NCBI RefSeq assembly: GCF_016735585.2
Contig: NZ_JAERSE020000001.1
Span: 806,001 to 870,000, forward strand
DNA from: Chryseobacterium tagetis
GTDB taxonomy: Bacteria > Bacteroidota > Bacteroidia > Flavobacteriales > Weeksellaceae
Direction: 5' to 3'
DNA: 64,000 bases
The position numbers and the translations under genes are program-made. Within the stretch, counting starts at the first letter, position 1. Each line of letters starts with the position of its first letter. Under the pieces are notes generated by a model. It did no database searches and was not told where the DNA came from. It saw nothing but the letters and a program-made list of their open reading frames with translations. Below are positions 35,692 through 44,044 of the stretch, one piece after another.

Positions 35692-37503
35692 ATGATTAAG
35701 AAAATAGGCAGTCTTTTCCTTATTGGATCTGTGTTTTTTGTAAAAGCTCAGGAAAAAACTTCTGATATTGAAACGATTGAAATTCAGGGAAAATTCATTT
35801 CTACACCCTATAAATCTGCCAACCAAAATATTACTGTAATTACAAAAGAAGAAATTGCAAATTCACCCGCCAAAAGCATAGATGAAGTGCTGCAGCAGGT
35901 TGCCGGAATGGACATCAGAAGGAGAGGAGCCAATGGAGTGCAGAGTGATGTTTCTTTTAGAGGAAGTTCTTTTGAACAGGTGCTCCTTCTTATCAACGGG
36001 ATCCGAATGAATGATTCGCAAACCGGTCACAATTCTCTGAATATTCCTGTTGATTTGGCAGATGTAGAAAGAATAGAGGTCATAAAAGGACCTGCAGCAA
36101 GAAGGTTTGGGCAAAATGCTTATGCAGGAGCAATTAATATCATTACAAAAATTAATCCCGGTAAAAAAGTAAAGATCAATGCTGAAGCAGGAGATTTTGA
36201 AACGTATGGATTAGGACTTAGTGCTAATTTAGGAGGAGAGAAATTCTCAAACTCATTAAATATGAGTTCGAATTCTTCCCAAGGATATATGCATAATACG
36301 GATTATGATATCCGGAATGTTTTTTACCAGAGTCAGCTGAAAATAAAAGACGGAGATATCAAATTACAGGCAGGTTTTTCAGAGAAAAAGTTTGGAGCAA
36401 ACGGATTTTATTCATCTCCTTTGGCAACAGAGCAGTATGAAGAACTTCAGTCTTCTATTATAAGTTTGGCTCACAGACAAAGCTTTGGAAAGTTTAAACT
36501 GAATTCTAATGTATATTGGAGAAGAGGACAGGATATGTATCTTTTCAACCGTGAGAAACCTGAGATTTACAGAAATATGCACATTGGTAATAATGTAGGT
36601 GGTGAAGTGAATTCAAGCTATGATTGGGGATTGGGAACCACCGGTATCGGAGTGGAATTAAGAAAGGAATTTCTGGCAAGTAATAATTTAGGAAACAGAG
36701 AACGATTTGTATCCCAGGTTTTCTTTGAGCATTATTTCTCATTCTTTGATAAGAAGCTTAATATTTCTCCCGGAATTTCATGGGCAAATTATTCTAATGA
36801 AGGGAATTTCTTTTATCCCGGGCTGGATGTAGGATATAACTTTAACAGCAATAATAAAGTCTATGGAAATATTTCAAAAGTTCATAGAGTTCCTACGTTT
36901 ACCGACTTGTATTACGTAAGTAAAACAGAGCAGGGAAATCCTAATTTGGAGCCGGAAAGCGCTTTATATGCAGAAGTAGGATATCAGTATCAGACTAAAA
37001 GTATTTTAGCTAAAGTAAGTGGTTTTCTAAGGAATTCCAACAATGCGATTGACTGGACGAAAATTGCTTTAAATAACCTTGTTTGGTACGCTAATAACGT
37101 GGGAGATATGGAAGTAAAAGGAATAGAAGTTGAAGTAAATCATCAGGTGTTAAACTGGCTGAAATATTCTGCCGGATATACCTATCTGGATAATGATTTT
37201 AAACAGCCAAAAGATCTTGTTTCAAGGTATACATTAGATAATCTAAAACATCAGGTGATTGCAAAACTGGAGACAAAATTCCTGAAAAACTTCACCAACG
37301 AAATTGTTTACAGATACAATGAAAGATTAAATAATGGAAGTTACAACTTACTGGATGAAAAAATAAGTTTCGCCAAAAAAGATTTTTCAGTGTATGTTTT
37401 AGTTAATAATATAACGAATACAGAATATACTGAAACGTTTGGAGTGAAAATGCCAAAAAGATGGTTTCATCTTGGATTTACCTATAGTATCAATATTAAG
37501 TAA
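35692..37503 (+). CDS. TonB-dependent outer-membrane receptor (small, no CarboxypepD domain)
   Basis: 603 residues from MIKKIGSLFLIGSVFFVKAQ, a signal peptide; the extension to 35647 runs into the promoter and is rejected. Plug domain about 45-160 (ITVITKEEIANSPAKSIDEV, VERIEVIKGPAARRFG), then a 22-strand barrel ending in MPKRWFHLGFTYSINIK. It lacks the N-terminal carboxypeptidase-D-like domain of SusC proteins and is in the size range of BtuB/siderophore or metal receptors. Ligand unknown. A DUF2490 outer-membrane protein gene follows 75 bp later. Confidence 0.92.
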   Translation: MIKKIGSLFLIGSVFFVKAQEKTSDIETIEIQGKFISTPYKSANQNITVITKEEIANSPAKSIDEVLQQVAGMDIRRRGANGVQSDVSFRGSSFEQVLLLINGIRMNDSQTGHNSLNIPVDLADVERIEVIKGPAARRFGQNAYAGAINIITKINPGKKVKINAEAGDFETYGLGLSANLGGEKFSNSLNMSSNSSQGYMHNTDYDIRNVFYQSQLKIKDGDIKLQAGFSEKKFGANGFYSSPLATEQYEELQSSIISLAHRQSFGKFKLNSNVYWRRGQDMYLFNREKPEIYRNMHIGNNVGGEVNSSYDWGLGTTGIGVELRKEFLASNNLGNRERFVSQVFFEHYFSFFDKKLNISPGISWANYSNEGNFFYPGLDVGYNFNSNNKVYGNISKVHRVPTFTDLYYVSKTEQGNPNLEPESALYAEVGYQYQTKSILAKVSGFLRNSNNAIDWTKIALNNLVWYANNVGDMEVKGIEVEVNHQVLNWLKYSAGYTYLDNDFKQPKDLVSRYTLDNLKHQVIAKLETKFLKNFTNEIVYRYNERLNNGSYNLLDEKISFAKKDFSVYVLVNNITNTEYTETFGVKMPKRWFHLGFTYSINIK

Positions 37504-37578
37504 ATGTTAATTGATGATGAATTAAAGTTAATATTACGAAATTGTTAATTCGATTACATTTGCAAAAATTTTTTCAAG

Positions 37579-38295
37579 ATGAAACTTTTTCTAAGTCTTA
37601 GTTTACTTTTAAGCCTTACCTTTATTAAAGCCCAGGAACATATTTCCGGATTTGGCGCATTGACTTTAACTTACAAGTTTCACCCGAAATTTTTCCTTTA
37701 CGCAGAAGGTCAGATGAGAAGTATTAACGATTTTACTTACCCTGATTATTATGAGATAAAAGGTGGAGTTGGGTATAATCTTACTAAAAATCACAAACCA
37801 TTCATTGGTTTAGGGAGATATGCAACCTATACAGATCATGCAATCAACAAAGAAGAATTCAGGGTATGGTTGCAAGACGTAATTGATATTAAAAAAGGCA
37901 TCGTAAAATTTGAAAACCGTTTTCGTGCCGAGAAAAGCTGGTTTTATGAACCTCAGACTGATAAAAGCTCACAAAGAATGCGTTACCGTTACCGTTTGAA
38001 CGTGAGTGTTCCTTTAAATGCTAAAGAAGTGAAAAAAGGGACTGTATTTGCAAATGCATACGACGAAGTATTTTTCGTAACACCAATGAAACCTACTTTT
38101 GCAAGAAACAGAGTATACGGAGGATTCGGGTATCAGATTGATAACAATATAGGAATTGCAGCCGGATACCTTTGGCAAAGAGAATTTGAAGCAAAAGGAA
38201 ACAAAAATTTACATTTTACCTATCTTGCTTTAAATATCAATATTGACGGTACAAATCATCCGGTGAAAACGTTTGATTATCCTGGAGCAGATTAA
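37579..38295 (+). CDS. DUF2490 family outer-membrane beta-barrel protein
   Basis: 238 residues with a signal peptide ending at IKAQ. Alternating aromatic strands (YKFHPKFFLYAEGQMRS, FIGLGRYATYTD, RFRAEKSWFYEP, RMRYRYRLNVSV, GGFGYQIDNNIGIAAGYLW) and a C-terminal F/Y-x-L-N-I-N-I pattern fit the DUF2490 barrel family. Function unknown; it may act with the TonB receptor upstream. A TACATTTG -7 box at 37555-37562 suggests that it also has a promoter of its own. Confidence 0.85.
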   Translation: MKLFLSLSLLLSLTFIKAQEHISGFGALTLTYKFHPKFFLYAEGQMRSINDFTYPDYYEIKGGVGYNLTKNHKPFIGLGRYATYTDHAINKEEFRVWLQDVIDIKKGIVKFENRFRAEKSWFYEPQTDKSSQRMRYRYRLNVSVPLNAKEVKKGTVFANAYDEVFFVTPMKPTFARNRVYGGFGYQIDNNIGIAAGYLWQREFEAKGNKNLHFTYLALNINIDGTNHPVKTFDYPGAD

Positions 38296-38318
38296 TTTTC
38301 TAAACAGAACACATAAAT

Positions 38319-38360
38319 TTAAGGCATTAAGAAATAAACTTCTTGATGCCTTAATTATTT
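38319..38360 (+). terminator. Terminator after the DUF2490 gene
   Basis: 15-bp stem TTAAGGCATTAAGAA (38319-38333) with TTCTTGATGCCTTAA (38340-38354), one G-T pair, then TTATTTTT on plus. Confidence 0.85.
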
Positions 38361-38388
38361 TTATAACGTAAAGATTCTGTATCTGAGT

Positions 38389-38835
38389 TTAATATTTTTC
38401 GATCAGATAGCGGTATGCTTTCAGATATTTATTGAACCTTTTAATATCTCTTGCTGTAAGCTCTCGATTAACTCTTCTCAAATCCATATTATCTCGAAGA
38501 TCATTCATTTTTACAGCAACAGCCAAAGGAGATCTTTCGGTTCTTTTGATAAAATCATCATATTCTTCTTCCGGATCGTACTTCGTAAGGCAACTTACTG
38601 CAAAAATAATATATTCGGGAAACCCCTCACTTCTTAAATAATCCAGGCTGAATTCGGAAGGATGATCTTCAACAACATCATGTAGAACGCCTACTATTTT
38701 TTCATCAGTAGTTTTCCCATATTCCATCACACGCATTACGTGAGCTATATAAGGAGCGTGATATTTGTCGGTTTGTCCTTTATGTGCTTTAGTAGCTATT
38801 TTAATTGCTTTATGAAGCAGTTCTTCTTTTGTCAT
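38389..38835 (-). CDS. Small HD-domain protein, RelA/SpoT hydrolase (MESH1/SAH) type
   Basis: 148 residues, only the HD phosphohydrolase part of SpoT. Motifs: HKGQTDKYHAPYIAHVM (first metal histidine), H52-D53 in GVLHDVVEDHP, and VKMNDLRDNMDLRR at the K-x2-D-x3-N site. Family members hydrolyse (p)ppGpp or, in animals and some bacteria, NADPH. M-N-D in place of the usual L-A-D may alter specificity. It is a single gene and would act in the cytoplasm to lower alarmone levels. Confidence 0.85.
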   Translation of the reverse strand: MTKEELLHKAIKIATKAHKGQTDKYHAPYIAHVMRVMEYGKTTDEKIVGVLHDVVEDHPSEFSLDYLRSEGFPEYIIFAVSCLTKYDPEEEYDDFIKRTERSPLAVAVKMNDLRDNMDLRRVNRELTARDIKRFNKYLKAYRYLIEKY

Positions 38836-39127
38836 TTCAATGAAATAGATTACAAAAATAAAAAATGCTTCAACATTTCAAAACATTTGTGTTTAATTTT
38901 TTTCTTCAGTTTTACACAATTTTCATAGAGATTTTTTCCGCTTATATTAAATGTAAAATTTCAAAAATTATTTTAGTGAAATTAAATCAGAATGCATTCA
39001 TATTTTCATGATATTCCAATGGAATTAATTAATAATTTCATAATTTTAGGAGCCAATCATTAAATAAAAATATAGGTTTTTCATTTTTATACAAAATTTT
39101 AGTTATTTTTATATAAACACTTAGTCT

Positions 39128-39898
39128 ATGGAACCTGTAAAACATATCCTGAATGATGTTTGGGATAAGTATCCAGAAGTCTTATCTAATCAGCATGTAG
39201 TAGAAAGTATTCCTGAAATAGAGCGGCTTATTGCTGAATTATTTACTTTAGGCCCGTTTTATTACTATACATTGCATGTTGAAAACAGTACTCTGAGTAA
39301 TTTCAGTGATAATATTTTATTCATGCACGGCTTAGATACATATCCTCAACATTTAAAAGATATTATAGATCTGATCCATCCGGATGATTTAGCTTTTGTA
39401 ATGGAAGCTGAAGCCTGGACTTTAGAAACGTATAAAGAAATTGGATTTGAATATCAAATGAATTTGAAGTCCGGATACTGCTTTCGGATGAAAACAAAAG
39501 AAAATACGTACGAATTATTTCATCATCAAGCCATTCATACGCTAAAAGATCAAAATGGGAAGCTGGTGCAGACTATAAATATTCATACCAATATTCAGCA
39601 TCTTTCGCATGAAAATAATTATGTAGTGACCGTTTCGGGCATCGGAACAAGGCACGATTTTTATCAAAAAACCTTACGCCCCGAATGGTTTGCTTTAAAC
39701 ATTACCGATCGGCTTACGAAAAGAGAACTGGAAATTTTTGTATTATTAATCAAAGGATACAGTGACAAAGAAATCGCAGATACGATCATTGTCTCCTATC
39801 ATACAGTTCGTACCCATCACAAAAATATTCTGAAGAAAACCAAAAGCAAAAACAGCAAAGAACTTATCAAAAAAGGATTAATTCAAGGTTTTCTGTAA
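39128..39898 (+). CDS. LuxR-type HTH regulator with PAS-like sensor domain
   Basis: 256 residues. Residues about 45-175 resemble a PAS fold (LIHPDDLAFVMEAEAWTL is a typical H-P-D-D segment). Residues about 190-256 are a GerE/LuxR HTH: LTKRELEIFVLLIKGYSDKE, VSYHTVRTHHKNILKKT. No receiver domain is present, so it is a one-component regulator. No target gene is suggested by position. Such PAS-LuxR proteins are common and varied in Chryseobacterium. Confidence 0.9.
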   Translation: MEPVKHILNDVWDKYPEVLSNQHVVESIPEIERLIAELFTLGPFYYYTLHVENSTLSNFSDNILFMHGLDTYPQHLKDIIDLIHPDDLAFVMEAEAWTLETYKEIGFEYQMNLKSGYCFRMKTKENTYELFHHQAIHTLKDQNGKLVQTINIHTNIQHLSHENNYVVTVSGIGTRHDFYQKTLRPEWFALNITDRLTKRELEIFVLLIKGYSDKEIADTIIVSYHTVRTHHKNILKKTKSKNSKELIKKGLIQGFL

Positions 39899-39933
39899 GC
39901 TTTCGTGCTCTATATTTTATAATTAAAAACAGC

Positions 39934-40227
39934 TTATTTTTTTTTTGAAAGGAGTTTCAATTTTCCAGGAGGTGTTGAATTTAAGATTTTATATTCTGTT
40001 GTATCTATTCTTTTATCTTTCAGACAAGCATACATCTCAAGATTTTCCGGCTTTACAATAAGCATTGTATACATATTTTTTCGCTTGGCTTTTTTTGTTG
40101 TGCTACTATCAACAATTTTCATATTTAAAGTATCTTTCTTAAGTTTAAGAGAAGGCACTTTTTTCTCTGTACTCTGAGCTGATAATGAAATAGAGGCGAA
40201 TATAATGGGAACCAATAATAATTTCAT
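39934..40227 (-). CDS. Small secreted protein, unknown
   Basis: 97 residues. A signal peptide (MKLLLVPIIFASISLSAQ, cleavage after SAQ) leads into a Lys/Thr-rich basic stretch (LKLKKDTLNMKIVDSSTTKK) and a short folded part (YTMLIVKPENLEMYACLKDK), ending in KLLSKKK. I do not recognise it. The signal peptide makes it a likely real gene rather than a chance ORF. Confidence 0.6.
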   Translation of the reverse strand: MKLLLVPIIFASISLSAQSTEKKVPSLKLKKDTLNMKIVDSSTTKKAKRKNMYTMLIVKPENLEMYACLKDKRIDTTEYKILNSTPPGKLKLLSKKK

Positions 40228-40257
40228 GAGCTATATTTTTTGAATGGACTTAAACTC

Positions 40258-40405
40258 AACCACAAAAGATACAAAAGCTATTTATATAGATATTACTAAA
40301 TTCTCAAAAGAATAAAAATCAAAGATTTTTAAAGATTTGTGTACTTTTCAGTTTAATGATAAGCTTTAATTTATAGTATATAAATCTTTTGTGTCTTTTG
40401 TGGTT
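40258..40405. repeat. 148-bp inverted-repeat (MITE-like) element
   Basis: Left arm AACCACAAAAGATACAAAAG then CTATTTATATA (40258-40288); the right arm (40377-40405) is its near-perfect reverse complement: complement reads AACCACAAAAGACACAAAAG then ATTTATATA. The 88 bp between hold shorter palindromes such as AAAATCAAAGATTTT. It is non-coding, sits between two minus-strand genes, and has the size and end structure of a miniature inverted-repeat element or a large mRNA hairpin. No target-site duplication is obvious. Confidence 0.7.
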
Positions 40406-40489
40406 AAATAAAAAGTTTAAATTGTTTTATATAAGACAACTCAGCAGGTCCAATTATTACATTTGAAATTCATTTTTTTGAAAAACAGA

Positions 40490-40514
40490 AAACGTCCCAA
40501 AAAATAGGACGTTT
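40490..40514 (-). terminator. Terminator after fadE
   Basis: 8-bp stem AAACGTCC / GGACGTTT with a 9-nt loop, 25 bp beyond the fadE stop on the minus strand; the sequence that follows on minus is T-rich (CTGTTTTTC). Confidence 0.75.
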
Positions 40515-40538
40515 AAAAATCAATTGTATGGTAAAAGA

Positions 40539-42317
40539 CTAATAAGCTCCTTTATCAATAAAGTGAGCAGCTACTTTTTCAGTTAATGCCACCACATTTG
40601 GATGATTAGTATATTTTGTAAATCTTCTCAATCCGGAAAGCATCATTCTTTGTTCATCACCTTCTGCGAAAGAAACAATTCCTTCTTTGGCAGCTACGAT
40701 GATTTTCTCAACCGCTTTGTAAAGGTTTAATTGAGCCATTGCAGCTTCTACTGAATCAGCAGAGAAGTGTTTTTCTGCTCTCAATACTGCAGATTCTGCC
40801 ATGTAAATCTGGTTAAGAATTTCAGAAGCATTCAATAATAAATGTTGCTGTTTTTCAATATCCATCATATATTTTTGAAGAGCAGCTCCGGAAACCATTA
40901 AGAATACTTTCTTAAGATTAGCAATAATTGATTTTTCTTCACTCATGAATGCAGAATAATCAGGAACTTCAAATGATGGAATTCCCATCAATTCTTTGCT
41001 GATAGCCATTGCCGGAGATAATAGATCTAATTCTCCTTTCATTGCTCTTTTGATTAGCATTCCAACTGCTAAAAGCCTGTTGATTTCGTTAGTTCCTTCA
41101 TAAATTCTACCGATTCTTGCATCTCTCCATGCAGATTCCATTGGAGTATCTTCTGAGAATCCCATTCCTCCGTAAATCTGAATTCCTTCATCAGCTGTAT
41201 TTTGAGTAAGATCCGATACAAAAACTTTTAGGATAGAAGCTTCTACTGCAAATTCTTCAACCCCTTTTAATTCAGCCTGTTGGTGATCCATTCCTCCTGC
41301 AACCAATTCTGCAATTTTATCTTCAACATTTTTTGCCAAACGGTAAGAACCTGCTTCACTTACGAAAACACCTGTTGACATTTCTGCAATTTTCTTTCTG
41401 ATTGCTCCGAAAGTTGAAATAGAAACTCCAAACTGTTTTCTTTCGTTTGAATATTGAATAGAGTGATTTAAAATTCTTCTTTGTCCGTCAAGATTTGCTG
41501 CAGCTAATTTAATTCTACCAACATTTAATGCGTTCAAAGCTATTTTGAAACCATTGTTTCTTTCCCCCAACATATTTTCTACAGGAACTTTCATATCATT
41601 AAAGAAAACCTGACGGGTAGAAGAAGAACGGATTCCTAATTTATGTTCTTCCTCACCAAAAGTTAAACTTTCAGGATTCTCCAATTCTGAACGGTTGATT
41701 ACGAAACCTGTGATGTTTTTATCATCATCAATTTTCGCAAACAAAGTGAAAGTATCTGCAAAACCTGCGTTCGAAATCCACATTTTTTGTCCGTTGATGA
41801 TGTAATGTTTTCCGTCTTCAGACAATCTTGCTCTTGTTTTTCCTGAATTGGCATCTGAACCAGCATCCGGTTCAGTTAAACAATAAGCTCCGAATTTTGT
41901 TCCGGTCGCTAAATCCGGAAGATATTTCTTTTTCAATTCTTCACTTCCGTAAAGAAGAGTTGGAAGTGTTCCGATTCCTGTGTGTGCTCCATAAGCTGTT
42001 GCTAATGAACCGTTTCCTCCCGAAACATAGTCGCAAGCCAACATGGTGCTCACGAATCCCATTCCAAGACCTCCGTATTCTTCAGGAACTGTGATTCCTA
42101 ATAATCCCATTTCACCTAACTGACGCATTGTCTGTTCTGTCAATGCATAATCTTTTTTCTCAAAACGATCGTGATGAGGAATTACTTCTCTATCGATAAA
42201 TTCTTTCGCAGAATCACGAAGCATTTTTTGTTCTTCACTCAGTTCTTCAAGACTGAAAATTTCGTTTGCAGGAATTTCTTTGATCAGGAATTCTCCACCT
42301 TTTAATATATTTCCCAT
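40539..42317 (-). CDS. fadE: Acyl-CoA dehydrogenase, FadE type with extra C-terminal domain
   Basis: 592 residues. N-terminal acyl-CoA dehydrogenase domains (EEQKMLRDSAKEFIDREVIP, LTEPDAGSDANSGKTRA, MWISNAG) are followed by the C-terminal flavin-binding half (YSNERKQFGVSI, IYGGMGFSEDTPMESAWRDA), with the catalytic Glu expected in RIYEGTNEINR. About 160 extra residues follow, as in Bacillus FadE (about 590 aa). It does the first, FAD-linked step of beta-oxidation. It is the last gene of the fadN-fadA-fadE transcript, separated from fadA by a four-helix-bundle gene. Confidence 0.94.
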   Translation of the reverse strand: MGNILKGGEFLIKEIPANEIFSLEELSEEQKMLRDSAKEFIDREVIPHHDRFEKKDYALTEQTMRQLGEMGLLGITVPEEYGGLGMGFVSTMLACDYVSGGNGSLATAYGAHTGIGTLPTLLYGSEELKKKYLPDLATGTKFGAYCLTEPDAGSDANSGKTRARLSEDGKHYIINGQKMWISNAGFADTFTLFAKIDDDKNITGFVINRSELENPESLTFGEEEHKLGIRSSSTRQVFFNDMKVPVENMLGERNNGFKIALNALNVGRIKLAAANLDGQRRILNHSIQYSNERKQFGVSISTFGAIRKKIAEMSTGVFVSEAGSYRLAKNVEDKIAELVAGGMDHQQAELKGVEEFAVEASILKVFVSDLTQNTADEGIQIYGGMGFSEDTPMESAWRDARIGRIYEGTNEINRLLAVGMLIKRAMKGELDLLSPAMAISKELMGIPSFEVPDYSAFMSEEKSIIANLKKVFLMVSGAALQKYMMDIEKQQHLLLNASEILNQIYMAESAVLRAEKHFSADSVEAAMAQLNLYKAVEKIIVAAKEGIVSFAEGDEQRMMLSGLRRFTKYTNHPNVVALTEKVAAHFIDKGAY

Positions 42318-42358
42318 TTAATATTTGATTTTTTTCTTATTATTTTTTGAGACTTTTA

Positions 42359-42849
42359 GATTATAGACGGATAGAGAATAGACTTTTTATCCTTTATCAA
42401 AATCATTTTATTGTCTAATTCTATCAGTTTATTATCTTTTTAGTCTTTATTAAGCATATTTTGAAATACCATTGTTGCTCTTTGAAATTCTTCAATTTTA
42501 ATTTCAAAGATTTCGCAATTTTCATCAGATAAATATTTTCTATGATTTGCTAACAATTGAGTTTGCAATTCAAATGATGAACCCAAAGAAATATCTAAAA
42601 AATGACTAAAAGACCTATTTGTTCTGCTTGAACCTTCAGCAATATTTGAAGGAATGGAAATTGAGCATCGATCCATTTGGCTTTTCAACCCATATTTTTC
42701 ATAAGTTGGAAAAGTATCGGTAAGGTCTAATGTCTCTCTTGATAATTCCATACCCATTTTCCAAATTTTGAGCTTTTTAAAATTGTGTCTTTTAAAATCA
42801 TTCATCATTTCTTTGTGTGTCTTAATCTATTATCTATCCGTCTATTTTC
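42359..42849. repeat. Imperfect inverted repeat enclosing the first four-helix-bundle gene
   Basis: Left end 42359-42383 and right end 42825-42849 are reverse complements at 21 of 25 positions, with a perfect core ATAGACGGATAG (42363-42374) / CTATCCGTCTAT (42834-42845). In addition TCTTTTTAGTCTTTA occurs as a perfect 15-bp direct repeat at 42435-42449 (gene end) and 42848-42862 (fadA end). The unit therefore has cassette-like borders around the gene. Confidence 0.65.
42440..42808 (-). CDS. Four-helix-bundle protein, 23S rRNA intervening-sequence (S23/IVP) family
   Basis: 122 residues (ATG at 42808, second ATG at 42805). The blocks KLKIWKMGMELSRETLDLTD, YGLKSQMDRCSISIPSNIAEG and SFSHFLDISLGSSFELQTQL are the hallmark of the family found inside 23S rRNA intervening sequences and in many Bacteroidota intergenic spaces; Avd of diversity-generating retroelements has the same fold. 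Function unknown, possibly RNA or nucleic-acid binding through its basic surface. It lies between fadA and fadE on the same strand, enclosed by an inverted repeat. Confidence 0.93.
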   Translation of the reverse strand: MMNDFKRHNFKKLKIWKMGMELSRETLDLTDTFPTYEKYGLKSQMDRCSISIPSNIAEGSSRTNRSFSHFLDISLGSSFELQTQLLANHRKYLSDENCEIFEIKIEEFQRATMVFQNMLNKD

Positions 42850-42859
42850 TTTTTAGTCT

Positions 42860-44038
42860 TTAAAGAAGTTCAAAAATTGAAGCCGCTCCTTGTCCTGTTC
42901 CCACACACATAGAAACCATTCCGTATTTGTTTCCGCGTTTTCTCATTTCGTCAAGAAGCTGAACGGTTAATTTTGTTCCTGTACATCCAAGTGGGTGACC
43001 AAGAGCGATTGCACCTCCGTTCACATTTAAGATATCAGGATTTAGTCCTAATTCTTTTTTGATGGCAACAGATTGAGATGCGAATGCTTCATTTAGCTCA
43101 ATTAATTCAATATCTTTTAATTCTAAACCTGCTTGTTTCAATGCTTTTGGAATCGCATAGATTGGTCCCATTCCCATGATTCTTGGCTCTAATCCGGCGG
43201 CAGCATAAGCGACTAATCTTGCTTCGGGTTGCAGTCCTAATTCTTTTACCATTTCCTCACTCATTACCATGACGAAAGCTGCTCCGTCACTCATTTGAGA
43301 AGAGTTTCCGGCAGTTACGCTTCCTCCGTTGGCGAAAACTGGTCTTAATTTAGCCAAACCAGCCAATGAAGTATCTGCTCTCGGGCCTTCATCAACAGAG
43401 AAATCAAACTTTTTAGTCTGCATTTTCTGGTTTTCATCTAGGAAATTATACTCAACTGGGATCGGAACAATTTGTTTGGCAAATCTACCTTCCTGATTCG
43501 CTTTTAAAGCTTTCATGTGAGATTCAAAAGCAAACTGGTCCTGTTCTTCTCTTGTGATATTGTATTGTTTTGCAACTTCTTCTGCGGTATAACCCATTCC
43601 CCAATAATAATCAGGATTAGTTTTTGCGATATCCGTTTCCGGAACCGGTTTGTAACCACCCATCGGAATATAAGACATCGATTCTGTTCCCCCTGCAATA
43701 ATACAATCAGCCATTCCGGCCTGAATTTTTGCAGACGCAATGGCAATCGCCTCACTTCCTGATGCACAATATCTGTTTACCGTAACTCCCGGAACTTTGT
43801 CTGTATTTAAACCCATCAAAGAGATTAAGCGAGCCACATTTAAGCCTTGTTCGGCTTCCGGCATTGCATTTCCTACGATAAGGTCATCAATTCTGTTTTT
43901 ATCTAATTGTGGAAGTTCAGCCATTAATTTTTCAATTACGGTTGCCGCCATTACATCGGGTCTTGTAAATCTTAAACTTCCTTTTGGAGCTTTTCCAACG
44001 GCAGTTCTGAACCCCTTTACTATATATGCTGTTTTCAT
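42860..44038 (-). CDS. fadA: Acetyl-CoA C-acyltransferase (3-ketoacyl-CoA thiolase)
   Basis: 392 residues. Acyl-accepting C91 in NRYCASG, ELNEAFA, GGAIALGHPLG and the second catalytic cysteine in MCVGTGQGAA are intact. It cleaves 3-ketoacyl-CoA with CoA, the last step of beta-oxidation. Gene order on the minus strand (fadN, fadA, fadE) is that of the Bacillus fadNAE operon, with four-helix-bundle genes inserted on both sides of fadA. Confidence 0.95.
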   Translation of the reverse strand: MKTAYIVKGFRTAVGKAPKGSLRFTRPDVMAATVIEKLMAELPQLDKNRIDDLIVGNAMPEAEQGLNVARLISLMGLNTDKVPGVTVNRYCASGSEAIAIASAKIQAGMADCIIAGGTESMSYIPMGGYKPVPETDIAKTNPDYYWGMGYTAEEVAKQYNITREEQDQFAFESHMKALKANQEGRFAKQIVPIPVEYNFLDENQKMQTKKFDFSVDEGPRADTSLAGLAKLRPVFANGGSVTAGNSSQMSDGAAFVMVMSEEMVKELGLQPEARLVAYAAAGLEPRIMGMGPIYAIPKALKQAGLELKDIELIELNEAFASQSVAIKKELGLNPDILNVNGGAIALGHPLGCTGTKLTVQLLDEMRKRGNKYGMVSMCVGTGQGAASIFELL

Positions 44039-44044
44039 TTGTTT

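Noticed and set aside
40228..40538. Possible CRISPR or tandem repeat array
   Set aside because: Only one pair of inverted arms is present; there are no regularly spaced direct repeats.
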